The notes beneath the pieces were generated by a model that was not told the origin of the DNA, searched no databases, and saw only the letters and a program-made list of their open reading frames with translations. 16,407 bases of DNA from NCBI RefSeq assembly GCF_002015045.1, contig NZ_MUXX01000025.1:1-16407 (forward strand), in the 5' to 3' direction. Each line of letters starts with the position of its first letter. Within the stretch, counting starts at the first letter, position 1. Positions 1-7,348 of this stretch are shown here, in pieces. A program made the position numbers and the translations under genes. The stretch is from Haemophilus paraphrohaemolyticus (lineage in GTDB: Bacteria > Pseudomonadota > Gammaproteobacteria > Enterobacterales > Pasteurellaceae).

Positions 1-15
1 TGTTATCAGGTTGTA

Positions 16-180
16 CCCCTCCCCCTCTTTAGCAAAGAGGGGCTAGGGGAGATTTGGCAGAAGGCATTACCGAAGAAAGCGGTTAATTTTTCGATAATGT
101 TTGCAAAATTAAGCTACATAGAGGAAATCGATATCGCAATCAAATCTCCCCTAACCCCCCCCTTTTCTAAAGAGGGGGAT
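16..180. repeat. Paired inverted repeat, C/T-rich palindromic element
   Basis: Two copies of a roughly 35-37 bp unit face each other at 21-55 and 142-178. The unit reads, in pieces, CCCCCTCTTTAG, AAAGAGGGG and TTAGGGGAGATTT. The copies differ by a few substitutions and a 2-bp indel and are separated by 86 bp of AT-rich sequence without a gene. Each unit also contains its own small hairpin (CCCCTCTTT against AAAGAGGGG). Short repeats of this general look recur between genes in several gamma- and beta-proteobacteria, which is recalled knowledge and not checked here. The right copy lies directly after the argB stop, so it may also end that transcript. Confidence 0.75.
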
Positions 181-182
181 TT
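157..182 (-). terminator. Possible argB terminator within the repeat
   Basis: Reading the minus strand past the argB stop gives AAAAATCCCCCTCTTTAG and then AAAAGGGGGG, a GC-rich hairpin within a few bases of the stop codon. No clean run of U follows the 3' arm, so termination by this stem is plausible rather than certain. Confidence 0.4.
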
Positions 183-1037
183 TTACGCATAAAACCTTGT
201 GCCGTTGCCTTTGTCGCTCAACATTTCAAGCAAAATAGCGTGTTCTATACGTCCATCGATGATAGAAGCCTCTTTACCACCCGCTTGAATAAAATCCGTA
301 CAACAAGCAATTTTCGGGATCATTCCGCCTGCGATAATTCCCTCATCAATGAGGGTTTGTGTATCTTTGACATTCACTTCGGGAATAAGCGTACTCTCAT
401 CAAAACGATCATGCAATAAGCCTGCAATATCGGTCATACTCACTAATTTTTCCGCTTTCAATGCCATTGCAATTTTACTTGCAGCGGTGTCGGCATTGAT
501 ATTATAAATTTGACCGCTTGTATCTACACCGACCGTTGAAATCACGGGAATCAGGTTGGCGTTCAGTGCAAGTTCCAACAACTGAGTATTCACTTTGGTG
601 ATATTGCCCACAAAGCCGTAATCTACTTCCGCTTGCAATTTCTCGCACTCAATCATTGAAGCATCTGCTCCGCAAAGCCCCACGCCTTTGCCTTTAAGCA
701 AAGCAACAAGGCTTTTATTCACTTTTCCCGCCAACATTTGTAGCACGACATCGATGGTTTCTTTATCGGTAACACGCAATCCGTTGATAAATTGCGGTTC
801 CTTGCCGAGTAACTTAATACCTTGAGAAATTTCAGGACCACCGCCGTGTACCAGTACGATTTTCACACCTAATTGATTGAGTAATAAAATATCTTTCATT
901 ACTGCTTGTTTGAGTGTTTCATTGATCATCGCGTTACCGCCGTATTTCACGACGATGATTTTACCTTGCCATTTCGAAAGGTAAGCGCTCGATTTTTCTA
1001 AAAGATTTACAAGTTGGTAGATATCGTTGGTTTGCAT
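183..1037 (-). CDS. argB: Acetylglutamate kinase
   Basis: ArgB phosphorylates N-acetylglutamate with ATP in the cytoplasm, the second step of arginine synthesis. Seen: KYGGNAM at residues 31-37 with the catalytic Lys31, HGGGP at 64-68, NINADTAASKIA at 179-190 with the likely catalytic Asp183, and GGMIPK at 237-242. I start at the ATG at 1037 because AGGAA lies 6 nt before it. A longer frame reaching back to 1079 would overlap argC and adds residues without family character. The chosen protein has 284 residues. It carries about 25 residues before the first strand, like the arginine-inhibited, hexamer-forming kinases of Pseudomonas and Thermotoga and unlike the shorter E. coli enzyme, so arginine feedback is inferred. 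It follows argC by 13 bp and is surely co-transcribed. An exact Apl-type uptake word lies at 511-521. Confidence 0.95.
   Translation of the reverse strand: MQTNDIYQLVNLLEKSSAYLSKWQGKIIVVKYGGNAMINETLKQAVMKDILLLNQLGVKIVLVHGGGPEISQGIKLLGKEPQFINGLRVTDKETIDVVLQMLAGKVNKSLVALLKGKGVGLCGADASMIECEKLQAEVDYGFVGNITKVNTQLLELALNANLIPVISTVGVDTSGQIYNINADTAASKIAMALKAEKLVSMTDIAGLLHDRFDESTLIPEVNVKDTQTLIDEGIIAGGMIPKIACCTDFIQAGGKEASIIDGRIEHAILLEMLSDKGNGTRFYA
511..521 (-). repeat. Apl-type DNA uptake sequence inside argB
   Basis: The minus strand reads ACAAGCGGTCA followed by AATTT, matching the core and the start of the AT-rich tail of the Actinobacillus pleuropneumoniae-type uptake word. Confidence 0.7.
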
Positions 1038-1050
1038 AATTATTCCTATT

Positions 1051-1992
1051 TTAGATCTTAAGCCCAGCGGTTTCTTCACGCCCGAGCATAATGTTCATAC
1101 ACTGCACTGCTGCACCCGATGCACCTTTGCCTAAATTATCAAAGCGAGCGACCAACAAAACTTGGCTGTCGTTGCCGTAAACAAAAATTTCGAGGTTATC
1201 TTTGCCACTTAACTGATTAGCAGCGAGCATATTATCTTCAGGCATTTCTGCATAGTTATGCACAGAAATGAGTTTTGAGCCTTGGTAATACTCCGCCAAC
1301 GCTTTTGTAATTTCTTCGCCAGATTTGATCGCTTGCAAAGCATTCAATGGTACAGGAACAGTTACCAACATTCCGCTGTAATAGTCCGCTACTACAGGAG
1401 TAAAGATTGGTGGTTGGCTCGCACCTGTTATCACTTGCATTTCAGGCAAGTGTTTGTGTTTTAAGCTTAAGCCATACACGCGCGGGGCATCGTATTTTTC
1501 AGCATGCTTTTCATCTGTATATTCCGCAATCATCCCTTTACCACCGCCCGAATAGCCTGTTAAAGAGTGGCAAGAAAGTGGGTAATCCTCAGGCAAGATG
1601 CCTTTTTCAATCAATGGGCGAACCAATGCAATATAGCCTGTTGCATGGCAGCCTGGCACAGCAACGCGGTTCGCATTTTGGAGTTTTTCACGCTGCCCTG
1701 AGAGTTCTGCAAACCCATAAACCCAATCAGGATTGACACGATGTGCCGTTGAGGTATCGCAAATACGAGCGTTCACAGGCACGTGAGCCACAAGCTCTTT
1801 TGAGGCTTCATCTGGCAAGCAAAGAAAAGTTAAATCCGCGTCAGCTACTTTTGCCACACGAGCATTCAAATCTTTGCGTTGTTCTTCTGGTAAGGTCAGT
1901 AATTCAATATCATCCGCTTGTCCTAAGCGATCGAAAATACGTAAACCTGTCGTGCCTACTGCACCATCGACGAAAATTTTGTATTTGCTCAT
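1051..1992 (-). CDS. argC: N-acetyl-gamma-glutamyl-phosphate reductase, type 2
   Basis: ArgC reduces N-acetylglutamyl phosphate to the semialdehyde with NADPH, the step after ArgB. The 313-residue length and sequence fit the short 'type 2' AGPR family rather than the E. coli-like type 1 enzyme. Seen: an N-terminal Rossmann loop DGAVGTTG at residues 9-16, the catalytic cysteine in VPGCHATGY (Cys115), and a glycine-rich LTGYSGGGK segment near 144-152. The ATG at 1992 is preceded by CAGGAAAC at good spacing. It is the first gene of the argC-argB operon. A candidate arginine-repressor box lies about 40-55 bp upstream. The call is firm; the regulatory inference is weaker. Confidence 0.94.
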   Translation of the reverse strand: MSKYKIFVDGAVGTTGLRIFDRLGQADDIELLTLPEEQRKDLNARVAKVADADLTFLCLPDEASKELVAHVPVNARICDTSTAHRVNPDWVYGFAELSGQREKLQNANRVAVPGCHATGYIALVRPLIEKGILPEDYPLSCHSLTGYSGGGKGMIAEYTDEKHAEKYDAPRVYGLSLKHKHLPEMQVITGASQPPIFTPVVADYYSGMLVTVPVPLNALQAIKSGEEITKALAEYYQGSKLISVHNYAEMPEDNMLAANQLSGKDNLEIFVYGNDSQVLLVARFDNLGKGASGAAVQCMNIMLGREETAGLKI

Positions 1993-2032
1993 ATTGGTTT
2001 CCTGTTTTTTTTGAGTTTTGGGTAGTTTATGC

Positions 2033-2046
2033 TGAATTGAATTTCA
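2033..2046. promoter_or_regulatory. Candidate ARG box upstream of argCB
   Basis: TGAATTGAATTTCA matches the ArgR half-sites TGAAT and ATTCA with one mismatch. A weaker dyad, TGCATAATTATGTA, lies at 2059-2072, 26 bp away start to start. Enterobacterial ARG boxes usually come in pairs about 21 bp apart, so the spacing is not ideal. On the minus strand the site lies between a possible -35 (TTGAGA) and -10 (CATAAA), a position suited to repression. Confidence 0.4.
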
Positions 2047-2093
2047 TCTCAATAAAATTGCATAATTATGTAAAACATTGAGTAAATAGCAGA

Positions 2094-2126
2094 TATAAAA
2101 ATCCCCCAAACTTTCGTTTGAGGGAT
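2094..2126 (-). terminator. Rho-independent terminator of deoD
   Basis: The minus strand reads ATCCCTCAAAC, GAAA, GTTTGGGGGAT and then TTTTTAT. That is an 11-bp stem with one mismatch, a GAAA tetraloop and a U-run, starting 11 nt after the deoD stop. It separates deoD from the arg operon. Confidence 0.85.
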
Positions 2127-2137
2127 AATACGATTAA

Positions 2138-2854
2138 TTATTGTTGGTCACCAATTAACACAGATTCTAATGCGATTTCAATCATACCGTTAAAGGTTAA
2201 TTGGCGTTCTTCTGCACTGGTTACTTCGTGAGTGCGAATGTGGTCAGATACTGTACAAATCGCTAATGCTTTTGCACCGTATTCAGCAGCTACCGCATAC
2301 ACGCCAGCTGCTTCCATTTCAACACCTACGATGCCGTATTTTTCCATCACGTCGAACATTTCAACGTCTGGTGTGTAGAATAAATCAGCACTAAATAAGT
2401 TACCCACTTTCACTTCGATACCTTTTTGTTTTGCCGCTTCAACCGCTGCCATAGTCATACCAAAGTCTGCGATTGGTGCGAAGTCGTTATCTTTGAAACG
2501 GATACGGTTTACTTTTGAGTCTGTGCAAGCCCCTAAACCGATTACTACATCATAAACGTGTACATCTGGGCGTACTGCACCACAAGTTCCTACACGGATA
2601 ATTTTTTTCACGCCGTATTCGGTGATTAACTCTTTGGTGTAGATAGATGCTGAAGGGATTCCCATACCGTGTCCCATTACAGAGATGCGGCGACCTTTGT
2701 AAGTACCTGTGTAACCAAACATATTACGAACGTCAGTCACTAATTTCGCATCATCTAAGAATTTCTCTGCAATGTATTTAGCACGAAGTGGGTCACCTGG
2801 CATAATTACAACATCAGCAAAAGCACCTTCAGGAGCATTAATATGTGGAGTCAT
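2138..2854 (-). CDS. deoD: Purine nucleoside phosphorylase, DeoD type
   Basis: DeoD splits purine (deoxy)nucleosides with phosphate into base and (deoxy)ribose-1-phosphate in the cytoplasm. The 238-residue protein fits the hexameric low-molecular-mass PNP family. Seen: His5 near the N-terminus, [12 protein letters not shown] at 18-29 with the phosphate-site Arg24, VGTCG at 88-92 with Arg87 just before, VEMEAAG at 178-184 for ribose binding, and SDH at 203-205 with the catalytic Asp204. The ATG follows AGAGGAAAG at good spacing. It lies downstream of nupC in the same direction, 125 bp away with a hairpin between, so the two are neighbours in nucleoside salvage that are probably transcribed separately. 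A PurR-like operator sits in the gap. Confidence 0.96.
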   Translation of the reverse strand: MTPHINAPEGAFADVVIMPGDPLRAKYIAEKFLDDAKLVTDVRNMFGYTGTYKGRRISVMGHGMGIPSASIYTKELITEYGVKKIIRVGTCGAVRPDVHVYDVVIGLGACTDSKVNRIRFKDNDFAPIADFGMTMAAVEAAKQKGIEVKVGNLFSADLFYTPDVEMFDVMEKYGIVGVEMEAAGVYAVAAEYGAKALAICTVSDHIRTHEVTSAEERQLTFNGMIEIALESVLIGDQQ

Positions 2855-2880
2855 TTTTCTTTCCTCTTTATGTATAAAAC

Positions 2881-2896
2881 ATTCTCAAGTGAGAAT
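2881..2896. repeat. Perfect dyad in the deoD leader
   Basis: ATTCTCA-AG-TGAGAAT is a perfect 7-bp inverted repeat 27 bp before the deoD start. It could be an operator or a leader hairpin. No regulator can be named from it. Confidence 0.5.
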
Positions 2897-2908
2897 TGAT
2901 GAAAACTT

Positions 2909-2924
2909 AAGCAAACGTTTTCGG
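2909..2924. promoter_or_regulatory. PurR-like operator upstream of deoD
   Basis: AAGCAAACGTTTTCGG closely matches the enterobacterial PurR operator ACGCAAACGTTTTCGT, with the central CAAACGTTTTC intact. It lies 55-70 bp before the deoD start and just beyond the nupC hairpin. Control of purine salvage by PurR fits the gene content. Another LacI-family regulator with a similar centre could bind instead. Confidence 0.5.
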
Positions 2925-2938
2925 TTGCTATAAAGTAT

Positions 2939-2961
2939 AACACCACGTTAACCGTGGTGTT
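2939..2961 (-). terminator. Hairpin terminator after nupC
   Basis: A perfect 9-bp stem, AACACCACG and CGTGGTGTT, closes a 5-nt loop 18 nt after the nupC stop. The sequence after it on the minus strand (ATACTTTATAG) is only moderately U-rich, so termination may be partial and some read-through into deoD is possible. Confidence 0.55.
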
Positions 2962-2979
2962 ATGTAGATTAAATTTTGA

Positions 2980-4242
2980 TTATGCGATTGAACCGCCTAA
3001 ACCGATAAACAATCCTGCAATGGTTGCACTCATTAAGTTAGCCAGTGATCCTGCGATAACTGCTTTGATACCAAGGCGTGCAATATCACCACGACGGTTC
3101 GGTGCCATACCACCTAAGCCACCGATTAAGATTGCAATTGAACTGAAGTTTGCAAAACCACACAATGCGAAAGTGATAATTGCTTTGGTTTTATCGGTCA
3201 ATTGAATTGCTGATTCTGGCGATAAATATTTAGAGAATTCTAAATAACCAACAAACTCATTGATAGCAAGTTTCGTACCGATCATTTGACCTGCAATATG
3301 AGCTTCTTCCCACGGCACACCAATTACCCACGCAAGCGGTCTGAAAATATAGCCGAATAGCATACCTAATGAAAGCTCTGGCATACCAATCCAACCACCA
3401 ACACCACCTAAGATACCGTTCAATAATGCGATTAATGCCACAAATGCGATTAACATTGCACCAACGTTTAATGCAAGTTGCATACCAGCACCAGCACCTG
3501 CAGCTGCAGCATCTAAGATATTCGCTGGTTGTTCCATTTCAACCTTCGCCATATCATCGTTAAACTGCTCAGTTTGTGGTACTAAAATTTTTGCAAATAA
3601 TAAACCTGCTGGAGCCGCCATAAATGACGCTGCAATTAAGTAAGTTAATGGTACGCCCATACCTGCATAACCTGCCATTACAGAACCAGCAATAGAGGCT
3701 AAACCACCTGCCATTACTGCAAATAACTCAGATTCAGTCATTTTGCTAATGTAAGGTTTAACAATCAATGGTGCTTCTGTTTGACCTACGAAAATATTAG
3801 CTGCTGCAGACATAGATTCTGCTTTTGAAGTGCCAAGTAGTTTTTGTAAGCCACCACCAATAATTTTGATGATCCATTGCATTACGCCAATGTAATAAAG
3901 AAGAGAGATTAATGCAGAGAAGAATACAATTGAAGGGAGAACGCGAACTGCGAAGATAAAGCCATCACCGCCCATTACTTCGAAAATTTTATCGCTTGCT
4001 AAGCCACCAAATACGAATTTGATACCTTCAAAACCATAACCGATTACGTTATTTACGCCATCTGCTAACGCTTGTAACAAGTGACGACCTGCAGGAACGT
4101 AAAGAATTAATGCACCAAGTCCAAATTGTAAACCTAACGCACCTAATACAGTTCGATAATTAATTGCTTTCTTATTTGATGAAAGTAAAAAGGCAATTAA
4201 TAATAGTACTACAATACCTAAAAGACTATTTAAAGCACCCAT
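2980..4242 (-). CDS. nupC: Concentrative nucleoside transporter, NupC family
   Basis: This is an inner-membrane symporter that takes up nucleosides using a cation gradient. The 420-residue length and hydrophobic profile fit the bacterial CNT family, and the numbering runs close to the Vibrio cholerae structure. Seen: a two-span N-terminal part at 4-60, PSIVFFS at 103-109, the nucleobase motif GQTEAP at 153-158 (Gln154, Thr155, Glu156), INEFVGY at 327-333 with Glu329, and [10 protein letters not shown] at 361-370, where Asn365 and Ser368 match ribose-binding positions. The ATG has GAGG about 6 nt upstream. The downstream neighbour is deoD, so import and phosphorolysis of nucleosides sit side by side. 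The cation is probably Na+, as in the Vibrio protein, but this was not shown here. Confidence 0.93.
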   Translation of the reverse strand: MGALNSLLGIVVLLLIAFLLSSNKKAINYRTVLGALGLQFGLGALILYVPAGRHLLQALADGVNNVIGYGFEGIKFVFGGLASDKIFEVMGGDGFIFAVRVLPSIVFFSALISLLYYIGVMQWIIKIIGGGLQKLLGTSKAESMSAAANIFVGQTEAPLIVKPYISKMTESELFAVMAGGLASIAGSVMAGYAGMGVPLTYLIAASFMAAPAGLLFAKILVPQTEQFNDDMAKVEMEQPANILDAAAAGAGAGMQLALNVGAMLIAFVALIALLNGILGGVGGWIGMPELSLGMLFGYIFRPLAWVIGVPWEEAHIAGQMIGTKLAINEFVGYLEFSKYLSPESAIQLTDKTKAIITFALCGFANFSSIAILIGGLGGMAPNRRGDIARLGIKAVIAGSLANLMSATIAGLFIGLGGSIA

Positions 4243-4310
4243 AAAAACCTCAAAAAGTGAAATATTAATCGTTTTTTACTTAAAAAACGAAGTGGTAAAA
4301 AAGTTTGGTT

Positions 4311-4316
4311 ACTATA
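4311..4316 (-). promoter_or_regulatory. Possible nupC -10 element
   Basis: The minus strand reads TATAGT about 70 nt before the nupC start, five of six matches to the sigma-70 -10. No good -35 is visible; the sequence upstream is an A/T-rich tract. I see no clear CRP site in this divergent gap. Confidence 0.3.
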
Positions 4317-4425
4317 ACGGCTTTTTTAAAAAAAATCTTCTGATTTTTATCAAACTTTTGTGCTATTGATTAAAAAATCTTAATTATTTTTTATTTCGAA
4401 ATATTATAAAAACACAATTTGTTTA

Positions 4426-4434
4426 TGCTATATT
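4426..4434 (+). promoter_or_regulatory. Possible extended -10 promoter for the YczE-like gene
   Basis: TGCTATATT is an extended -10 (TGn plus TATATT), placing transcription start near 4441, about 30 nt before the ATG at 4472. No convincing -35 is seen. The element also argues against a TTG start at 4433, which would lie inside the promoter. Confidence 0.4.
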
Positions 4435-4471
4435 GTTTTCAACGACTAAAACAATTTTATCGCTACACATT

Positions 4472-5116
4472 ATGTCGAAAAAAACGCCTATTCCACTTAT
4501 GCCTTGGGCTGCCAAACATCAATGGCAAATCGAACCTGCCAATTTGCTGATTATCTCTATTTCTATGGCAATTATGGGCATTGGCGAAGGCTTGCTTGTT
4601 TCTGCTAAATTGGGTAATGCACCTTGGACGGTGCTTTCGCAAGGTTTAGCCTTACAAACAGGAATGTCCATTGGTTGGGCAATTGCATTAAGTAGTCTGA
4701 TTGTTCTCCTATTTTGGATCCCTTTCAAACTTAAATTTGGTTTAGGGACGATTCTCAACGTGCTCATCATCTCCTTTTTTATCGATCAAACAACCAAATG
4801 GATAGAACCGCCTGAACTCTTATCTACTCGCATTTTTTACATGCTTTTCGGTATCATCATCTTTAGTATCGGCACAGCCTTCTATCTTTCTTGCAAATTA
4901 GGTGCAGGCCCTCGTGATGGCTTAATGGTTGGTATTTGCCAAAAATTTGGTTGGAATGTAGGTCGTGTTCGGACAGCTATTGAAATTAGTGTTTGCTGTT
5001 TCGGCATTTTTATGGGGGGAACTTTTGGCATCAGCACAATCCTTTTTGCTTTAACCGTTGGCTGGATTATTCAAGGCACCTATTTGCTATTGGAAAGACA
5101 ATTTTCAGTACTATAA
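4472..5116 (+). CDS. YczE/YitT-type integral membrane protein
   Basis: The 214-residue protein is mostly hydrophobic with about five membrane spans, and resembles the poorly understood YczE/YyaS/YitT membrane family; substrate and role are unknown. It contains two equal halves of about 70 residues: 36-105 (GEGLLVSAKLGNAPWTVLSQ) and 132-201 (GTAFYLSCKLGAGPRDGLMV). Both share the pattern SxKLGxxPxxxL at the end of a helix, so an inverted or tandem two-repeat fold is likely. I use the ATG at 4472. A TTG 39 nt upstream would overlap the best -10. Neither start has a clear Shine-Dalgarno sequence, so the start is uncertain and an ATG at 4499 also remains possible. It diverges from nupC and converges on lysO. 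Confidence 0.75.
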   Translation: MSKKTPIPLMPWAAKHQWQIEPANLLIISISMAIMGIGEGLLVSAKLGNAPWTVLSQGLALQTGMSIGWAIALSSLIVLLFWIPFKLKFGLGTILNVLIISFFIDQTTKWIEPPELLSTRIFYMLFGIIIFSIGTAFYLSCKLGAGPRDGLMVGICQKFGWNVGRVRTAIEISVCCFGIFMGGTFGISTILFALTVGWIIQGTYLLLERQFSVL

Positions 5117-5117
5117 T

Positions 5118-5128
5118 ACAAGCGGTCA
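5118..5128 (+). repeat. Apl-type DNA uptake sequence
   Basis: ACAAGCGGTCA followed by ATTTTTTATTTTT lies just after the YczE-like stop codon. It matches the Apl-type uptake core with an AT-rich tail. The 54-bp convergent gap to lysO holds no hairpin terminator that I can see. Confidence 0.7.
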
Positions 5129-5170
5129 ATTTTTTATTTTTATAACAAACAAAAGAATATGAGAAATTTA

Positions 5171-6079
5171 TTAAGCCAATCCAATAAAAATTGCTAATAA
5201 CAATGGCGCTGCAAGGTTTACGATAAAGCCGAAGCTAATTGCTAATGGCACAACTTGCATTCCGCCTGATTTTTGAATGATCGGCAAGGTGCAATCTAGA
5301 GAGGTTGCACCACCTAATCCCACCGCGGTGGATGGAAAACTTCGCATAAAAAATGGGATCATAAAGAGGCATAAAATTTCCCGCGAAAGATCGTTAAAAA
5401 AGGCAATGCTGCCATAAAATGCTCCCCACGCATCGTGCACTAAAACACTTGAGAGCGAATACCAGCCGAATGCAGAGGCGTAAGTAAGCCCTTTTATGGC
5501 TGGAAAATCAAGCCACCAAGCAGCAATAACGCCACCAATCAAACTACTTATCATAAAGACAATTGAGGTTTGAATACCTCGCTTATTCAAAAACACTTCT
5601 CGTAACGGAATAGCACTATTTTTGAGTTGAATGCCTACGCCTAAAATCATTACCACCAGCACAATGGAACTTGCGTGCGAAGGGAATACAAAGAACGCTT
5701 TAGTGAAAAAGCCGAATAGTCCGCCAAGAATAGTCACGCCAATCAATTTTAATGACATCATCAATGAAGCCAAGCGAGAAGGTAGCTTATCTTCTGCAAC
5801 GGCTTCGCGAACCATCGGGTACCATTTATCATAAATCGCAAGGCTAACAATATTGCAGGCGTGAATGGAAAGGCTAAGTACCAAAGCTGCGGAGCCAATT
5901 TGCGGCAGTTTTTCGACAATATTATCTAGCTGACCAAGCGAAACTCCGATCACAAGTAAAATAAGATAGAGGCAAAGACTCACAATGCGATTAACCCAGT
6001 GCAAAATCGTTGGGTGAGAAATGCGTGAAAAATAACCGAGAAAGAGAGGGATAAGTACAATCGCCAAGCCGTATAACAT
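5171..6079 (-). CDS. lysO: L-lysine exporter LysO (YbjE, DUF340)
   Basis: LysO exports lysine across the inner membrane and confers resistance to toxic lysine analogues in E. coli. The 302-residue protein aligns from memory with E. coli YbjE across its length: KLPSR at 98-102, LGVGIQLKN at 146-154, LNKRG at 164-168, SSLIGG at 178-183, FGWYSLSSVL at 204-213, AFFNDLSREI at 226-235 and GATSLDCTLPIIQKSGG at 257-273. Acidic residues reported as important inside the membrane in E. coli correspond to Glu234 and Asp262 here, and both are present. Around eight membrane spans are visible. The ATG at 6079 has AGG 7-8 nt upstream. It is a single gene, divergent from dinB. I see no ArgP site that I could defend. 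Confidence 0.9.
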   Translation of the reverse strand: MLYGLAIVLIPLFLGYFSRISHPTILHWVNRIVSLCLYLILLVIGVSLGQLDNIVEKLPQIGSAALVLSLSIHACNIVSLAIYDKWYPMVREAVAEDKLPSRLASLMMSLKLIGVTILGGLFGFFTKAFFVFPSHASSIVLVVMILGVGIQLKNSAIPLREVFLNKRGIQTSIVFMISSLIGGVIAAWWLDFPAIKGLTYASAFGWYSLSSVLVHDAWGAFYGSIAFFNDLSREILCLFMIPFFMRSFPSTAVGLGGATSLDCTLPIIQKSGGMQVVPLAISFGFIVNLAAPLLLAIFIGLA

Positions 6080-6115
6080 TTTATGCCTCGAACAGTGAAT
6101 TATTGTGGAAATTTT

Positions 6116-6143
6116 ACCAGTGTTTAGTTAAAATAAAACTGGT
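6116..6143. repeat. Dyad in the lysO-dinB divergent gap
   Basis: ACCAGTGTTTA and TAAAACTGGT form an inverted repeat with one extra base in the left arm and a short AT-rich centre. It lies where both divergent promoters should be. A possible dinB promoter overlaps it (GTTTAG, 17 bp, TTATAT). It may be an operator for one or both genes. Confidence 0.45.
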
Positions 6144-6188
6144 TTTATATCCATTTATAAGCGGTAGATTTTGAAGGACGTTTTACAA

Positions 6189-7268
6189 ATGACGACAGAG
6201 CAGAAAACAAGAAAAATTATCCATATTGATATGGATTGTTTTTATGCTGCGGTTGAAATGCGTGAAAATCCTTCACTTAAAGGCAAACCTGTTGCAGTCG
6301 GAGGTAAGGCAAATCAGCGTGGCGTGTTAACCACTTGTAATTACGAAGCCCGAAAATTTGGGTTACATAGTGCAATGTCAACTGCGACTGCCTTTAAACT
6401 CTGCCCGAATTTGATTTTGCTGCCAGTGAATATGCCATTATATAAATTAGTTTCCGCACAAATTCATCAGATTTTTCGCCGTTACACACAAATTATAGAA
6501 CCACTTTCCCTAGATGAAGCCTATTTAGATGTAACCGATTGTAAGCTGCATTCTGGCTCTGCGACTTGGATTGCGGAAAATATTCGCCAAGCTATTTGGG
6601 ATGAATTGCATTTAACGGCTTCAGCAGGTGTCGCTCCGCTTAAATTTTTGGCGAAGATTGCTTCCGATCAGAATAAACCGAACGGACAATTTGTGATCCC
6701 TCCTGAAGAAGTACAAAACTTTGTTAAAAATCTACCGCTTAAAAAGATCCCTGGTGTGGGCAAAGTCACGGAAGAAAAGCTAGCACAAATGGGCTTGCTT
6801 ACTTGTCAAGATGTTCAACAAAACTCGCAAGCGATGATTTATCAAGAATTTGGCAAGTTTGGGCAGCGTTTGTGGAATTTCTGCCATGGTATTGATATTC
6901 GTGAATTAGAAGTAGATCGCCCACGTAAATCCCTTGCGGTTGAAAACACGCTTTTGCAAGACATAAACACGCTCGAACAGGCAGAACAGATTATTGATGA
7001 ACTTTATCACAAACTGCTTTTTCGCATTCAACGCAATTGGGCGGATATGCCTTTGCAGGAATTTAAGAAACTGGGTATCAAATTGAAATTTGACGATTTC
7101 AACCAAACAACGATTGAACGAACCACTGATGGGCTAGAATTTGAGAGATTTAAAGAATTACTACATCAAGTTTGGGGACGTAGAAATGAACGAAATATTC
7201 GTTTAATTGGCTTAAACGTACATTTTCCAAGCAAAAAAGTAACGAATCAGTTAAATTTATGGGAATAA
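6189..7268 (+). CDS. dinB: DNA polymerase IV (Y family)
   Basis: DinB is an error-prone translesion polymerase without proofreading. The 359-residue protein has the Y-family core: HIDMDCFYAAVEM at 12-24 with metal ligand Asp14 and steric-gate Phe18, NYEARKFGLHSAMS at 51-64, SLDEAYLD at 107-114 with Asp109-Glu110, a helix-hairpin-helix-like IPGVGKVTEEKL stretch, and a C-terminal little-finger domain. It ends in QLNLWE, a fit to the beta-clamp binding motif, so polymerase tethering is inferred. I start at the ATG at 6189, 10 nt after AAGGA; an upstream TTG at 6171 would add six residues and place the RBS inside the gene. It stands alone between lysO and htpX. No good LexA box is visible. Confidence 0.95.
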   Translation: MTTEQKTRKIIHIDMDCFYAAVEMRENPSLKGKPVAVGGKANQRGVLTTCNYEARKFGLHSAMSTATAFKLCPNLILLPVNMPLYKLVSAQIHQIFRRYTQIIEPLSLDEAYLDVTDCKLHSGSATWIAENIRQAIWDELHLTASAGVAPLKFLAKIASDQNKPNGQFVIPPEEVQNFVKNLPLKKIPGVGKVTEEKLAQMGLLTCQDVQQNSQAMIYQEFGKFGQRLWNFCHGIDIRELEVDRPRKSLAVENTLLQDINTLEQAEQIIDELYHKLLFRIQRNWADMPLQEFKKLGIKLKFDDFNQTTIERTTDGLEFERFKELLHQVWGRRNERNIRLIGLNVHFPSKKVTNQLNLWE

Positions 7269-7282
7269 ATGTTGTCTGACAG

Positions 7283-7310
7283 CTTGAATTTTCACACATT
7301 TCCCTCATTA
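7283..7310 (+). promoter_or_regulatory. Candidate sigma-32 (heat-shock) promoter for htpX
   Basis: CTTGAA at 7283-7288, a 14-bp spacer, and CCTCATTA at 7303-7310 fit the sigma-32 pattern CTTGAA-N13/14-CCCCATNT, with six of eight matches in the -10. Transcription would start near 7317, about 30 nt before the htpX ATG. HtpX is a heat-shock protein in E. coli, which supports the idea. The -10 lies inside the dinB terminator stem. Confidence 0.4.
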
Positions 7311-7325
7311 TAGAGGGAGTTTTTT
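7301..7325 (+). terminator. Rho-independent terminator of dinB
   Basis: TCCCTC, ATTATA and GAGGGA form a perfect 6-bp stem with a 6-nt loop, followed by GTTTTTT. It lies 32 nt after the dinB stop and separates it from htpX. Confidence 0.7.
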
Positions 7326-7348
7326 CACCTTTATTTGGAGTTTATTCA

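Noticed and set aside
1407..2081. Plus-strand frames of about 110 residues opposite argC
   Set aside because: They lie antisense to a well-supported argC, lack family character and RBS, and reflect its codon pattern.
6139..6154. Possible LexA box before dinB (CTGGTTTTATATCCAT)
   Set aside because: Only the first CTG and a CA in the second half fit CTGT-N8-ACAG, too weak to claim SOS control.
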